A stretch of DNA of 64,000 nt from UBA1858 sp965262455 (GCA_965262455.1 CBDHFH010000008.1:434001-498000); one strand, 5' to 3'; counted from the stretch's first letter, positions 25,887-35,801 are shown. Translations and numbers: made by a program. The notes: generated from the sequence alone by a model not told the origin.

Positions 25887-26627
25887 ATGCAAGATATTGC
25901 AATTATTGGCGGTACTGGCTTAGCGTCTTTCCCGGGACTGAAAATTCTACGCAAGGAAGTTGTAAGAACACCTTTCGGCAATCCATCCGGGCCAATAACA
26001 TTTGGAGACTATTGCGGGAAAAAAATAATTTTCATCCCGCGCCATGGATCGCGTCATACTATTCCGCCGCATATGGTAAATTACCGCGCAAATATTTGGG
26101 CTTTACATGACAAACAAGTAAAAAATATTGTCGCAGTTGCAGCAGTAGGTGGCATTCATAAAAATATTTCTCCAACTCGGATTGTGATCCCCGATCAAAT
26201 CATTGATTACACTTACGGTAGAGAACATACTTATTTTGAGAGAGACTTAAGTCAGGTGAAGCATATTGATTTCACCTATCCTTATGATCAAGCATTACGT
26301 GAAAAGTTAATTCAAGCCTCTGATCTTGCCGATGTTGATGCCTATAAACAAGGTGTTTATGGCGCGACACAGGGCCCGCGTCTCGAGTCAGCTGCTGAGG
26401 TAAATAAACTTGAACGTGATGGCTGTGACGTTGTAGGTATGACGGGTATGCCCGAGGCTGCCTTAGCACGCGAGCTTAATATAGCATATGCGCACTGCGC
26501 TATTTGTGTTAACTGGGCTGCGGGGCGCAGTGATCAGTTAATTACATTAGACTCCATTCGTGAATGCACTGAAGCAGGTATGGAGAAAGTGCGTTCATTG
26601 CTTGCCAAATTAATGGAACTCATTTAA
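25887..26627 (+). CDS. S-methyl-5'-thioinosine phosphorylase
   Basis: This 246-residue PNP-family enzyme cleaves 5'-methylthioinosine to hypoxanthine and methylthioribose-1-phosphate. It shows IAIIGGTGLASFPG, IPRHGSRHTIPPHMVNYRAN, GVYGATQGPRLES and the specificity motif DVVGMTGMPEAALAREL. Methylthioadenosine phosphorylase is the near alternative. The position next to nagZ/csiV/mfd, as in P. aeruginosa PA3004, and the adjoining hpt favour the inosine enzyme. Confidence 0.88.
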   Translation: MQDIAIIGGTGLASFPGLKILRKEVVRTPFGNPSGPITFGDYCGKKIIFIPRHGSRHTIPPHMVNYRANIWALHDKQVKNIVAVAAVGGIHKNISPTRIVIPDQIIDYTYGREHTYFERDLSQVKHIDFTYPYDQALREKLIQASDLADVDAYKQGVYGATQGPRLESAAEVNKLERDGCDVVGMTGMPEAALARELNIAYAHCAICVNWAAGRSDQLITLDSIRECTEAGMEKVRSLLAKLMELI

Positions 26628-26659
26628 CGATGTGACTAAATGATTTTTAACTGCCATTA

Positions 26660-27358
26660 TTAGTTTTTAGTAATAGGTGTTGCTTCAACAATAATGCCCA
26701 CAATCGGGTGATCAATATAATGTAATTCGCGACTACGCATACGACGATGTGAGTTGACAGCATAGTCCACTAAAATCTGTTCACGATTTAATGCATCGTC
26801 TATGTATGATGGGTTTGTTCGAGGTAATCGATACACCAAATCACTATAAACATGAATGTAGCGTGTAATGGCAACCTTTATCGTGCCTGCAAGTTCGTGT
26901 ACTTTATTTGATCCCGTATTTGTCTGGTTTGAAGTATCGCTAAACTCAATTTGTCGGTAGGCTCGTTCAGGATATAAATCAGTAAAGTCACGTCCAGCAA
27001 TTATTCTAATAGGCAAGGCCTCATCTTTTTCGACTGCGGGTTGTCGCCAGGCAATATGTTTTAAAATTCTATAATGACCAGAGCGTTTTAATTTCTCGGC
27101 AACATTATTCAGGATATATTCATCTTCACTGACTGGCTGCCAGTCGGTATTATTATTGGGTGAGTAAAGCTGTAGCCCATCTCTCGGCACTGGAATAAAC
27201 TGATTGATAGAGAATTGCTCAGCCGTATGTTGTAAACCATCTTTATTTACAAAGATGATCACTTCAATTGCATAGTCTTTGTCATTCGCAGACACAAGCG
27301 TGCTGAATAAGGTAAGCGTCAATAATGTAAATACAGCTATTTTAACTTGATAGATCAT
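26660..27358 (-). CDS. CsiV family periplasmic protein
   Basis: The 232-residue protein has a Sec signal peptide (VKIAVFTLLTLTLFSTLVSA) and the CsiV pattern: YAIEVIIFVN, YRILKHIAWRQPAV and a C-terminal RRMRSRELHYIDHPIVGIIVEATP. CsiV was described in Shewanella as a peptidoglycan-linked partner of Lpp/LpoA activation. Its ATG overlaps the mfd stop by ATGA, so translation is coupled, as in Pseudomonas. Confidence 0.85.
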   Translation of the reverse strand: MIYQVKIAVFTLLTLTLFSTLVSANDKDYAIEVIIFVNKDGLQHTAEQFSINQFIPVPRDGLQLYSPNNNTDWQPVSEDEYILNNVAEKLKRSGHYRILKHIAWRQPAVEKDEALPIRIIAGRDFTDLYPERAYRQIEFSDTSNQTNTGSNKVHELAGTIKVAITRYIHVYSDLVYRLPRTNPSYIDDALNREQILVDYAVNSHRRMRSRELHYIDHPIVGIIVEATPITKN

Positions 27359-30300
27359 GCCGCTTCCTTAAAAGCAATAGTGTTGATTAAATTTTTTATG
27401 TATTCGACTCTGTTGTCTAACGTCGTTAAGTTTACCGTAAAATATAGTTTTTCACTGCCGGACATTTTGAATACTGAAGACTGTCTTTGTAATAACTTGA
27501 GTAATTCATCAATGTCAATCTTGGGTTGTTTATCAAATAAAATTCGACCGCCATCTTCGTGTGCTTCTATTTTATTGATACCCAGACCATGAGCAAATAG
27601 TTTAAGTTCCGTAGTCGCCATCAGGTTTTTGGTTTGCATTGGCATCAAGCCAAAGCGATCAATCAGTTCTGTTTGTAGATCCTTTAGTTCATTCTCATTG
27701 GCTGCGCTGGCGATACGCTTATAGAGTACCAGTCTCATATGCACATCCGGAACATAACTCTCAGGTAATAACGCAGGCTCACCCAAATCGACTTCAAGCC
27801 CATGATCAAGTGGCCGGTCAAGTTCTGGTAAATCACCTGATTTAAGCGCATTGACAGCGCGAGCTAATAGCTCGTTGTACATGGTATAGCCGATCTCTTG
27901 AATTTGACCACTTTGGTCGTCACCTAATAGCTCTCCCGCGCCGCGAATTTCTAAATCATGTGTGGCTAGGGTAAATCCTACTCCGAGCTCTTCCAGTGAC
28001 TCGATTGCATCTAGACGCTTGACCGCATCTGCCGACATGGCTTTACGCGGTGGTGCAATCAGATAGGCATAAGCACGATGATGTGAACGACCCACACGTC
28101 CACGTAATTGATGTAATTGTGATAAGCCTAGTTTGTCTGCGCGATTGATAATAATGGTATTGGCAGTCGGTACATCCAAACCACTTTCGATAATAGTGGT
28201 CGCGACAAGAATACTAAAACGAGTGTGGTAGAAATCCAGCATGACTTGTTCGAGTTCGCGCTCTGACATTTGTCCATGCGCGAATCTAATAGATGCATTT
28301 GGTAATAAAGCTTGTAAATCAGCAGTGACTTTTTCAATTGTTTTTACTTCATTATGCAAAAAGTAAACTTGGCCACCACGTTTGATCTCACGTGTACATG
28401 CTTCCTTGATATTGGCATCATTCCACTGCGAGACAAATGTTTTAATAGCATGTCTATGTGTGGGCGGTGTTGCAATGATTGATAAATCCCTAAGTCCACT
28501 GAGTGACATATTCAAGGTTCTTGGAATAGGGGTAGCGGTTAAAGTTAAAATATCAACTTCGGCGCGTAATGATTTCAATTTCTCTTTATGTCGAACACCA
28601 AAACGTTGTTCTTCATCAATAATGATTAAGCCTAAATTTTTATATTTGATGTCTGTATTGAATAATTTATGTGTGCCAATAACAATATCGATTTTGCCTT
28701 CTTTTAATGCCTCGATGGTTTGTTTTTGTTTTTTACTTGAATTGAAGCGAGACAGGGATTCAATATGGAAAGGCCATTCAGCAAAACGATCAAGGAACGT
28801 TTGGTAATGCTGTTGTGCTAGTAGCGTGGTAGGTACTAGTACAGCGACTTGCTTACCATTGCTTACCGCGATAAATGCAGCGCGCATGGCCACTTCGGTT
28901 TTACCAAAACCAACATCGCCGCATACAACACGATCCATAGGTTTGCTAGAGCCCATGTCACTGAGCACGTTTTCTATTGCAGTTTGCTGATCTGGTGTTT
29001 CTTCAAACGGGAAGCTCGCTGAGAAAGTGACGTAATCAGAGATATTAGTATCATAAAAAATACCTTGTTTAGCTTCACGGCGTGCGTAGACATCAAGAAG
29101 TTCAGCAGCGACATCACGTGCCTTCTCTGCCGCTTTCTGTTTAACCTTGGCCCAGGCATCAGAACCAAGTTTATGCCAAGGGGCACTTTCGTTGTCCGCA
29201 CCAGTGTAACGACTGACTAAATGTAAATTAGCCACAGGCACATAGAGTTTGTCACCACCCATGTATTCTAAGGTGAGAAACTCGGTTTCAACATTCTGTA
29301 TATCGAGTGTTTGTAAGCCAATATATCGGCCGACACCATGATCTTCATGTACAACCGGAGCACCCTCAACAAGATCATTTAAATTACGTACGATGGCATC
29401 GGCATCACGCGTTTTTCTTTTTCGGCTAGCCTGTCGCGCACGGTTACCAAATAGTTGGCGCTCAGCGATAATTGTCACCCCATGTTCTGGCAGATCAACA
29501 GAGTCATCTATGGGAGCGACAAGCAGGTTAATGTGATTTTCACTGTTAGTGAATGCCTGCCATGAGTCATGAATAGTGGGTTTAATACTGAGGCTTCTTA
29601 GCGTTTCATTAATGTATTCACGCCGGCCTAATGACTCTGCTGCGAACACAATACTTCGATCTTTACTGTTAATAAAATTACGTAAATGCATCGCAGGATC
29701 TTCTAAGCGCGAGTCAATATTAATAGCAGGTAACGAAGAACTTGGGTAATTGGTAAAACTTTCATCCTGACTGTTCTGGTATTTATTACTATTTAGTTGC
29801 ACGCATAAGAAGTGTTTAATTTTTTCTTGTATCTCGTCTGCAGATAAATAGATATCGCGCGGTGACAAAATTGGTCTCTCTAGGTCATGACGTCTTTGTT
29901 CATAACGTGAATAGAGTTCATTCTCGAATTCTTCTGTTATCTCTAGCGCATTTTCATGCATGATGAATAAAGTATTGTCAGGAAAATAATCAAACAAGGT
30001 TTCTGTCTTATCAAAAAATAATGGTAGATAGTATTCAATCCCAGGGGGGAAGTTACCATTGCTGACTTCCTTGTAAATAATGCTTTTATTGGGATCACCT
30101 TCGATTTTTTCACGGTAACGACGTCGAAACGATTTTATGGCTTGCTCGTCACTAGGGAACTCATGTGCCGGCAATAAGCTAATCTCATTGACTTTGTCTA
30201 ATGATGTTTGTTTTTCTGGATCGAATGTACGAATTGTTTCTATTTCATCATCAAATAACTCAACGCGAAAAGGCTGATTTGATCCCATCGGGAAAAAATC

Positions 30301-30810
30301 GATAATCGATCCGCGTACCGTAAATTCACCGCGTGTCATTACCTGTGACACATGATGATATCCGGCGGAAGATAACGACTGTCTTAACTCATCTAATTCT
30401 ATCGTACCACCCACCTTGAGGTACATAGCCACTTCGCGAATAAATTCTTTTGGTGCGACACGTTGCATGCATGTCGTGATGGGCAACACTATTACACCAT
30501 GGGTGAGTTGAGGGAGTTTATGCAGGGTAGTGATACGGTCCGAGACGATATCTTCATGTGGTGAGAAGATATCATAAGGTAGTGTTTCCCATTCCGGGAA
30601 GGTTAAAAATTCTGTTTTATCTTGATTGAAAAATTTAGTTTCATTGTAGGTAATCGTGCTGGATAAGGTGTCGGTAGTGAGAACGACGACAAGACCTTCA
30701 TGTTGTGAGACAGCATCATTGATAATTAAACCACGTGCACAACCATATAACTGGCCCCAATGTTTAATGGGATGTGCAGTGTTTGGTAGAGAGGCTTTTA
30801 AGTAGTTCAC
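27355..30810 (-). CDS. mfd: Transcription-repair coupling factor Mfd
   Basis: Mfd removes RNA polymerase stalled at lesions and recruits UvrA. The 1151-residue protein has the UvrB-homology N-terminus (VVLTTDTLSS...TFPEWETLPYD), the RNA-polymerase-interaction domain (VVHEDHGVGRYIGLQ) and the RecG-like motor: Walker A VVCGDVGFGKTEVAMRAAF, DEEQRFGVRHKE and TATPIPRTL. The C-terminal regulatory domain and full length are intact. Confidence 0.97.
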   Translation of the reverse strand: MNYLKASLPNTAHPIKHWGQLYGCARGLIINDAVSQHEGLVVVLTTDTLSSTITYNETKFFNQDKTEFLTFPEWETLPYDIFSPHEDIVSDRITTLHKLPQLTHGVIVLPITTCMQRVAPKEFIREVAMYLKVGGTIELDELRQSLSSAGYHHVSQVMTRGEFTVRGSIIDFFPMGSNQPFRVELFDDEIETIRTFDPEKQTSLDKVNEISLLPAHEFPSDEQAIKSFRRRYREKIEGDPNKSIIYKEVSNGNFPPGIEYYLPLFFDKTETLFDYFPDNTLFIMHENALEITEEFENELYSRYEQRRHDLERPILSPRDIYLSADEIQEKIKHFLCVQLNSNKYQNSQDESFTNYPSSSLPAINIDSRLEDPAMHLRNFINSKDRSIVFAAESLGRREYINETLRSLSIKPTIHDSWQAFTNSENHINLLVAPIDDSVDLPEHGVTIIAERQLFGNRARQASRKRKTRDADAIVRNLNDLVEGAPVVHEDHGVGRYIGLQTLDIQNVETEFLTLEYMGGDKLYVPVANLHLVSRYTGADNESAPWHKLGSDAWAKVKQKAAEKARDVAAELLDVYARREAKQGIFYDTNISDYVTFSASFPFEETPDQQTAIENVLSDMGSSKPMDRVVCGDVGFGKTEVAMRAAFIAVSNGKQVAVLVPTTLLAQQHYQTFLDRFAEWPFHIESLSRFNSSKKQKQTIEALKEGKIDIVIGTHKLFNTDIKYKNLGLIIIDEEQRFGVRHKEKLKSLRAEVDILTLTATPIPRTLNMSLSGLRDLSIIATPPTHRHAIKTFVSQWNDANIKEACTREIKRGGQVYFLHNEVKTIEKVTADLQALLPNASIRFAHGQMSERELEQVMLDFYHTRFSILVATTIIESGLDVPTANTIIINRADKLGLSQLHQLRGRVGRSHHRAYAYLIAPPRKAMSADAVKRLDAIESLEELGVGFTLATHDLEIRGAGELLGDDQSGQIQEIGYTMYNELLARAVNALKSGDLPELDRPLDHGLEVDLGEPALLPESYVPDVHMRLVLYKRIASAANENELKDLQTELIDRFGLMPMQTKNLMATTELKLFAHGLGINKIEAHEDGGRILFDKQPKIDIDELLKLLQRQSSVFKMSGSEKLYFTVNLTTLDNRVEYIKNLINTIAFKEAA

Positions 30811-30885
30811 GATTTAATTGTAGCTAATTAACAATTCGATCAAAATAAATTGATGCAATTAAATTTAAAAAGCTGGCCAAATAAA

Positions 30886-30908
30886 AAGCGGAGCATAAAG
30901 CTCCGCTT
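30886..30908 (-). terminator. Rho-independent terminator of the flavocytochrome c operon
   Basis: On the minus strand AAGCGGAGC, loop TTTAT and GCTCCGCTT form a perfect 9-bp stem followed by TTTATTT. It lies between the fccB stop and the mfd start and ends the fcc transcript. Confidence 0.88.
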
Positions 30909-30941
30909 GGTTAATAAGATAATAAACGATATCAGTGCATA

Positions 30942-32225
30942 TTAGGTAAACATATCAGCAACAATATTGTCATACCAGCTATATGCATACTGCACTTCAC
31001 GCTGTAAATGATCGGCACTAGCGTCGCTAGGCGTTAAGCCGCCAGCCACTTTCTTAATGGAAGCCCGGTCTTCAGCAAGTCGGTAAACTGCCGCGACAGA
31101 AATACCATAATCAGGTGCGACCAAGCTGTAGCAAGTGTTGACATAAGAAGGGTCAACCATGTCTTTCTCATTTAATGAAGCAACTATTGCAGCAGCACAC
31201 ACTTTTGCCTGAGAGTTGGCAGCATAACCAGATTTAGGCATACCTGTGGCAATGCTAGCATCACCAATAACATAGACATCTTTTTGCAAGGTAGATTCGA
31301 AAGTGCCTAAGTCCACAGGACACCATCCTGAATCATTTGTTAAGCCTGCAATTTGAGCGATTTTACCAGCGGCTTGTGGTGGAATGACGTTGACCACGTC
31401 TGCCTTATATTCATCGAAGTCAGTAGAGACTGTCATACTGCTGGCATCAACCGACGTTACACCTCCACCTGTATCAGCGGCGGGTACCCATTCAATCATG
31501 CCGTCGTAACGCGCTTTCCAACCTTGAGTGAATAAACCTTGTTTAGAAAACTTATCTTTGGCATCTAAGATTAAAATTTTTGACTTGGGTTTGTTGTGTT
31601 TTAAGTAATGTGCAATCTGACAAACACGCTCGTAGGGTCCAGGAGGGCAGCGGAACGGATTTCCTGGTGGTGCAAGAATAACTAAACCACCATCATCCAT
31701 CGACTCGAGTTGTTTGCGAAGAAGTGCTGTCTGGTTTCCCGCTTTCCACGCATGAGGCATTACTTCTGCAGCTGCTTCATCGTACCCTTCAAGAGTTCCC
31801 CACTTGATTGAAATGCCAGGAGAAACAACCAGCTTATCATATTCAAAACTATCGCCACTTTCAGTCATTACTTTTTTAGCATCTACATCCACGCCAGTCG
31901 CTTTGGAGTGTACAACGCTAATGCCATGCTTTTTCAGGCCATCATAGGTATGACGAATCGTTTCTATATTGCGATCACCACCGATAACTTCATTACTCAT
32001 AAAGCACGTATGATAGTCTTTATTTTTTTCGATCAGCGTGACTTCTGTGCTGCTATCCGCTATGCGAATGTATTTTGCTGCAATTGTGCCACCCGCGCCG
32101 CCACCAATCACCACGACTTTTTTAGTTGCGCCTAAAGCAATGTTGGGAACACTTAATCCTGCACTACCAGCGAGTACGGAACTACCACCAAGTTTAATAA
32201 AGTCTCTTCTGTTTAATCTCTTCAT
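30942..32225 (-). CDS. fccB: Flavocytochrome c sulfide dehydrogenase, flavoprotein subunit
   Basis: FccB oxidises sulfide in the periplasm and passes electrons to its cytochrome partner. The 427-residue precursor has a Tat signal (NRRDFIKLGG). The FAD fold is VVVIGGGAGG. Cys74 in YHTCFMSNEVIGG matches the cysteine that binds FAD covalently in the Allochromatium enzyme. Cys193 (PFRCPPGPYER) and Cys365 (NTCYSL) stand where the redox disulfide is expected. The C-terminal FCSD flavin-binding domain is present. It follows the cytochrome gene by 20 bp. The enzyme may act on other sulfur compounds. Confidence 0.9.
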   Translation of the reverse strand: MKRLNRRDFIKLGGSSVLAGSAGLSVPNIALGATKKVVVIGGGAGGTIAAKYIRIADSSTEVTLIEKNKDYHTCFMSNEVIGGDRNIETIRHTYDGLKKHGISVVHSKATGVDVDAKKVMTESGDSFEYDKLVVSPGISIKWGTLEGYDEAAAEVMPHAWKAGNQTALLRKQLESMDDGGLVILAPPGNPFRCPPGPYERVCQIAHYLKHNKPKSKILILDAKDKFSKQGLFTQGWKARYDGMIEWVPAADTGGGVTSVDASSMTVSTDFDEYKADVVNVIPPQAAGKIAQIAGLTNDSGWCPVDLGTFESTLQKDVYVIGDASIATGMPKSGYAANSQAKVCAAAIVASLNEKDMVDPSYVNTCYSLVAPDYGISVAAVYRLAEDRASIKKVAGGLTPSDASADHLQREVQYAYSWYDNIVADMFT

Positions 32226-32245
32226 ATTAGGTATCTCCGTTCCTG

Positions 32246-32902
32246 TTACTCATTGATACTTGCATAGTATTCAGCTAGCTGTTTAATGCCGTCATCTCCG
32301 ACAGATTCAGCGATTTCGTCTAGTTCTTTTTTCATTTTCTTCGGCATGGCGCGATTACCGCTTATGAAGTCATGCATGGTGTAGAGGAAATAGGGTTTCC
32401 ACTGGCCTGCGAGAATTCCGGTATCATCCTCGGCTGATCTGCCTTCATTCTCGTGACATTTATCGCAATGCAATTCATGTAACTCTGCACCCGCAGAAGC
32501 CATATCAGAGTCATAGGTTTGTGTGGGGAATTGTGGAGTTAATGCACTAAAGTACTCAGCAATGAGTTTAATTTCTTCTTCAGTGTAGCCTTTTGCAATT
32601 CTTCCCATAATAGTGGAATAGCGAGGAAATATTTCCACATCTTCAAAATCCGGGTCGGCATCGATGACTTCTTCTAGCTCATCTTCATCATCATATTTAT
32701 AAGCTAGCATGGCCGCCATCATATAGTTCGGTGACATCCCTGATAAATTGGGAATCGCAGGACCCACACTATTGCCTTGTTCACCATGACATGCGACACA
32801 CGTATCAGTAAGCATATTGACAGCGCTAACTTCTGCGCTGGCTGTGTTATGTAAAAGTAAGGCTAGTGCTAATAAACCAGTCACTTTCATGGTTTTATAC
32901 AT
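32246..32902 (-). CDS. Diheme c-type cytochrome, partner of FccB
   Basis: The 218-residue precursor has a Sec signal peptide (VTGLLALALLLHNTASA) and two heme c motifs, CVACH at 35-39 and CDKCH in the second half, in the c4-type two-domain layout of FccA. Methionines in both halves can serve as sixth ligands. An AGGAG site 7 bp before the ATG at 32902 fixes the start. An acidic insertion (DDEDELEEVIDADPDFEDVE) in domain 1 is unusual. It lies immediately before fccB. Confidence 0.85.
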   Translation of the reverse strand: MYKTMKVTGLLALALLLHNTASAEVSAVNMLTDTCVACHGEQGNSVGPAIPNLSGMSPNYMMAAMLAYKYDDEDELEEVIDADPDFEDVEIFPRYSTIMGRIAKGYTEEEIKLIAEYFSALTPQFPTQTYDSDMASAGAELHELHCDKCHENEGRSAEDDTGILAGQWKPYFLYTMHDFISGNRAMPKKMKKELDEIAESVGDDGIKQLAEYYASINE

Positions 32903-33037
32903 ACGTTGACTCCTGCAAGTTGCTTTAGCTTTTTTGAGTGCACAATTATAACGCGCACAATTGATAAGTAATGTGTATCTGAGTATATTTGACTAATAAT
33001 TATACAGTTAGTTGAAATTTCTCAGTAAAATTAATCA

Positions 33038-33595
33038 TTAACCTTTGTTCGTCTTAGGTTTTCTGGGTTTTTTATGAGCAACGCCTTTATGACATTCAAT
33101 GCATGTTTCTCCGCGTTCTTCAGCCTTTTTGTGTTTCTTTCGAGACTGCTTTTCCTGTTCTGATAAATCCATGGCTTCAAATGTATGACAATCACGGCAT
33201 TCCCGCGAGTTGGTCGCTTCCATTTTCGCCCAGACACGATTGGCCATGGTCCATCGATGTTGTTCAAACTTTTCTTTGGTGTCTACGGTGCCCATAATTT
33301 CACCCCACACATCTTTGGCTGCCATGACTTTGGCATACAGTTTGGGCCCTAATGAGTGTGGTACATGGCAATCAGAACATTCAGCGCGAACACCCGATGC
33401 ATTTGAGTAGTGCATGGAGTCCATCCACTCTTCTTTAACCCATTGCATGGAGTGGCATGAGGTGCAAAATTCTACGGTATTAGTTGCTTGGAGGGTGGTG
33501 GAAGAACCGATAGAAAAAGCGACGCCAATAGCGATTGCGACGAGAAAGGCTATCCAGCGTAAAAGCTTCACAGGCTTTTTAGATTCATCTGACAT
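33038..33595 (-). CDS. NapC/NirT-type membrane-anchored tetraheme cytochrome c
   Basis: The 185-residue protein has one N-terminal membrane anchor (about residues 11-30) and four CXXCH motifs: CTSCHSM at 44-50 (with the Met that ligates heme 1 in this family), CSDCH, CRDCH and CIECH. NapC/NrfH proteins exchange electrons between the quinol pool and periplasmic enzymes. The C-terminus is strongly basic (HKKPRKPKTNK). No nap, nrf or nir gene is near. It lies 135 bp before the diheme cytochrome and fccB on the same strand, which suggests it connects that pair to the quinone pool. Confidence 0.88.
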   Translation of the reverse strand: MSDESKKPVKLLRWIAFLVAIAIGVAFSIGSSTTLQATNTVEFCTSCHSMQWVKEEWMDSMHYSNASGVRAECSDCHVPHSLGPKLYAKVMAAKDVWGEIMGTVDTKEKFEQHRWTMANRVWAKMEATNSRECRDCHTFEAMDLSEQEKQSRKKHKKAEERGETCIECHKGVAHKKPRKPKTNKG

Positions 33596-33742
33596 AGTGT
33601 GACCGGAATGTTAGTATCAAAACAGATGGTACATTCTAGGTAATATTTTTTATCACCACAATCTAGCAATTTATCTGAATCCATTGCCGTTTGATATATA
33701 TCCATACAACAGTAGATTGTATAAGCCTTAAAATCCTCATAA

Positions 33743-34393
33743 ATGTCCGCAAATTCCTCTGAAATACAGCTAATTGGCCAATCCCTCGCTTGTGAGCGTG
33801 GAGAACGGGTATTGTTTGAAAATCTCGACTTTTCATTGCAATGCGGTCAGGCAATGATCGTTCAAGGCAATAATGGCACTGGTAAAACCAGTTTATTACG
33901 CATCATTACAGGGTTAAGTCAAGCGGCGCACGGGTCGGTGTCCTGGAATCAGCATAACATTGAATCCATTGCTGAAGAGTTCCAACAACAGCTTTTGTAT
34001 ATTGGTCATCTAGCCGCGATAAAAACCGAATTAACCGTGCGTGAAAATCTACAGTTATTGTTGCGCTTTTGGCCTAGCGACAATAATTGTTCGATACCTG
34101 AATTGGCAGAATTGGTCGGCTTACGCAAGCGCTTAAGTGTGACGTGCTCACGCTTATCTGCTGGACAACAACGACGCGTATCACTGGCAAGACTATTTAT
34201 CTCTCAGCAAAAATTGTGGGTCCTGGATGAACCATTAACGGCACTTGATGTGGAATTTATTGAAGTCATAGAACATCGATTGCAACAGCATCTTAATTCA
34301 GGCGGCATGGCTGTGTTGACAACACATAGAGGCATTGATGTTGGCAAACAAGCTGAAGTGCACTTGAATTTATCTGACTACACAAGGCATTAA
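33743..34393 (+). CDS. ccmA: Heme exporter ATP-binding protein CcmA
   Basis: CcmA is the ATPase of the CcmABC complex that releases holo-CcmE in System I cytochrome c maturation. The 216 residues hold Walker A GNNGTGKT, signature LSAGQQRRVSLARL and Walker B LWVLDEPLTALD. It heads the ccm operon, divergent from the NapC-like gene. Its stop overlaps the ccmB start (TAATG). Confidence 0.96.
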   Translation: MSANSSEIQLIGQSLACERGERVLFENLDFSLQCGQAMIVQGNNGTGKTSLLRIITGLSQAAHGSVSWNQHNIESIAEEFQQQLLYIGHLAAIKTELTVRENLQLLLRFWPSDNNCSIPELAELVGLRKRLSVTCSRLSAGQQRRVSLARLFISQQKLWVLDEPLTALDVEFIEVIEHRLQQHLNSGGMAVLTTHRGIDVGKQAEVHLNLSDYTRH

Positions 34394-35061
34394 TGGTGAG
34401 ATTATTCTATTCAATCTTATATCGAGACCTGATGCTGGCGATTCGCCGGCGCAGAGAACTGGCCAATCCTTTGGTTTTCTTTGTCATCGTTGTGAGTTTG
34501 TTTCCGCTGGGTGTTAGTCCAGATAAAGAGCTACTAAGTCAGATGGCCCCAGGAGTTATTTGGGTTACTGCACTACTTGCCACACTAATGTCTATGGATG
34601 CTATGTTTCGCTCTGATTATGACGACGGTTCTCTCGAACAATTGTTATTGTTGCCCGGTCCTAAAGTGGTATTAATTAGTGCTAAAATTGCTGCTCACTG
34701 GCTCAGTATCGGGTTACCATTAGTGATACTCGCGCCAGTGATGTCATTGCTTTTATATTTTCCAACGCATGCAATCGGTAGTCTTATAATTACTTTACTT
34801 ATAAGCACACCCATATTAAGCCTATTAGGCTCAGTTGGCGTAGCATTGACCTTAAGTTTACGCTCAGGAGGGATATTGTCTTCGTTATTAATACTGCCTT
34901 TTTATATACCTGTTTTGATTTTTTCTACCATGGCTATCAATGCGTCGGCTAATCAGCTCCCTGTTTCGGGTTACTACGCGCTTTTGGGTGCATTTTTAAT
35001 AATCTCAGCTTTACTTATTCCATTTGCAGTCGTTGCTGCACTTAAAGTGTCTTATAGCTAA
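34393..35061 (+). CDS. ccmB: Heme exporter membrane protein CcmB
   Basis: This 222-residue integral membrane protein has six predicted helices and the CcmB start LFYSILYRDLMLAIRRRRELANPLVFF, then the LEQLLLLPGP loop. It forms the membrane part of CcmAB with CcmC. Confidence 0.95.
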   Translation: MVRLFYSILYRDLMLAIRRRRELANPLVFFVIVVSLFPLGVSPDKELLSQMAPGVIWVTALLATLMSMDAMFRSDYDDGSLEQLLLLPGPKVVLISAKIAAHWLSIGLPLVILAPVMSLLLYFPTHAIGSLIITLLISTPILSLLGSVGVALTLSLRSGGILSSLLILPFYIPVLIFSTMAINASANQLPVSGYYALLGAFLIISALLIPFAVVAALKVSYS

Positions 35062-35063
35062 TT

Positions 35064-35795
35064 ATGATGCAATTTATTCATAAATACGGATCTCCACGCT
35101 ATTACTACCAGTGGTCTTACGGCTGGCAGAAGTGGTTGGGGATTACGACAGTAGTTTTACTCGCAATTGGTTTATATCAGGGGTTTTTTGTCGCACCTCC
35201 TGATTATCAACAGGGTGAGACGGTACGCATTATGTATATTCATGTACCTGCTGCATGGATGTCCATGTTTGTTTATGTGGTAATGGCATTTTCAGGCATT
35301 GTTGCTTTGGTATGGCGTATCAAAGTGGCTGAAATTGTTATAGGTGAGTGTGCAGTGTTGGGTGCCTCATTTACTGCCATGGCGTTAATTACCGGCATGT
35401 TATGGGGGAAACCCATGTGGGGGACATATTGGGTATGGGACGCACGTTTGACCTCAGAACTTGTCCTATTGTTTTTGTATTTTGGTGTTATTGCACTGCA
35501 CGGCGCGTTTGACGACCCTCGTACAGGGGCGAAAGCAGCGGCAATACTGGCTATTGTGGGGATTATTAATATCCCAATAATCAAGTACTCTGTGGAGTGG
35601 TGGAATACTTTACATCAAGGCCCAACAGTGACTAAGTTTGATAAACCATCTATGCATATATCAATGTTAATACCTTTGCTTATTATGGCGGTTGCGTTCA
35701 AAACGTTCTTTTTGTCATTGTTATTTATGCGTTCGCGTGCCGAACTACTGGCAAGAGAAAAAAACGCGTCGTGGGTAAAAGAGGTGGTGAGGTAA
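35064..35795 (+). CDS. ccmC: Heme-handling protein CcmC
   Basis: CcmC loads heme onto CcmE. The 243-residue, six-helix protein has the periplasmic tryptophan-rich WWD motif (GMLWGKPMWGTYWVWDARLTSE), preceded by a conserved heme-ligand His in YIHVPAAWMS and followed by one in WWNTLHQG. Confidence 0.96.
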   Translation: MMQFIHKYGSPRYYYQWSYGWQKWLGITTVVLLAIGLYQGFFVAPPDYQQGETVRIMYIHVPAAWMSMFVYVVMAFSGIVALVWRIKVAEIVIGECAVLGASFTAMALITGMLWGKPMWGTYWVWDARLTSELVLLFLYFGVIALHGAFDDPRTGAKAAAILAIVGIINIPIIKYSVEWWNTLHQGPTVTKFDKPSMHISMLIPLLIMAVAFKTFFLSLLFMRSRAELLAREKNASWVKEVVR

Positions 35796-35801
35796 TTTCT
35801 T

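Noticed and set aside
33031..33267. 78-codon minus-strand frame overlapping the NapC-like gene
   Set aside because: It is a shadow of the tetraheme cytochrome frame with basic, repetitive content and no start signal.
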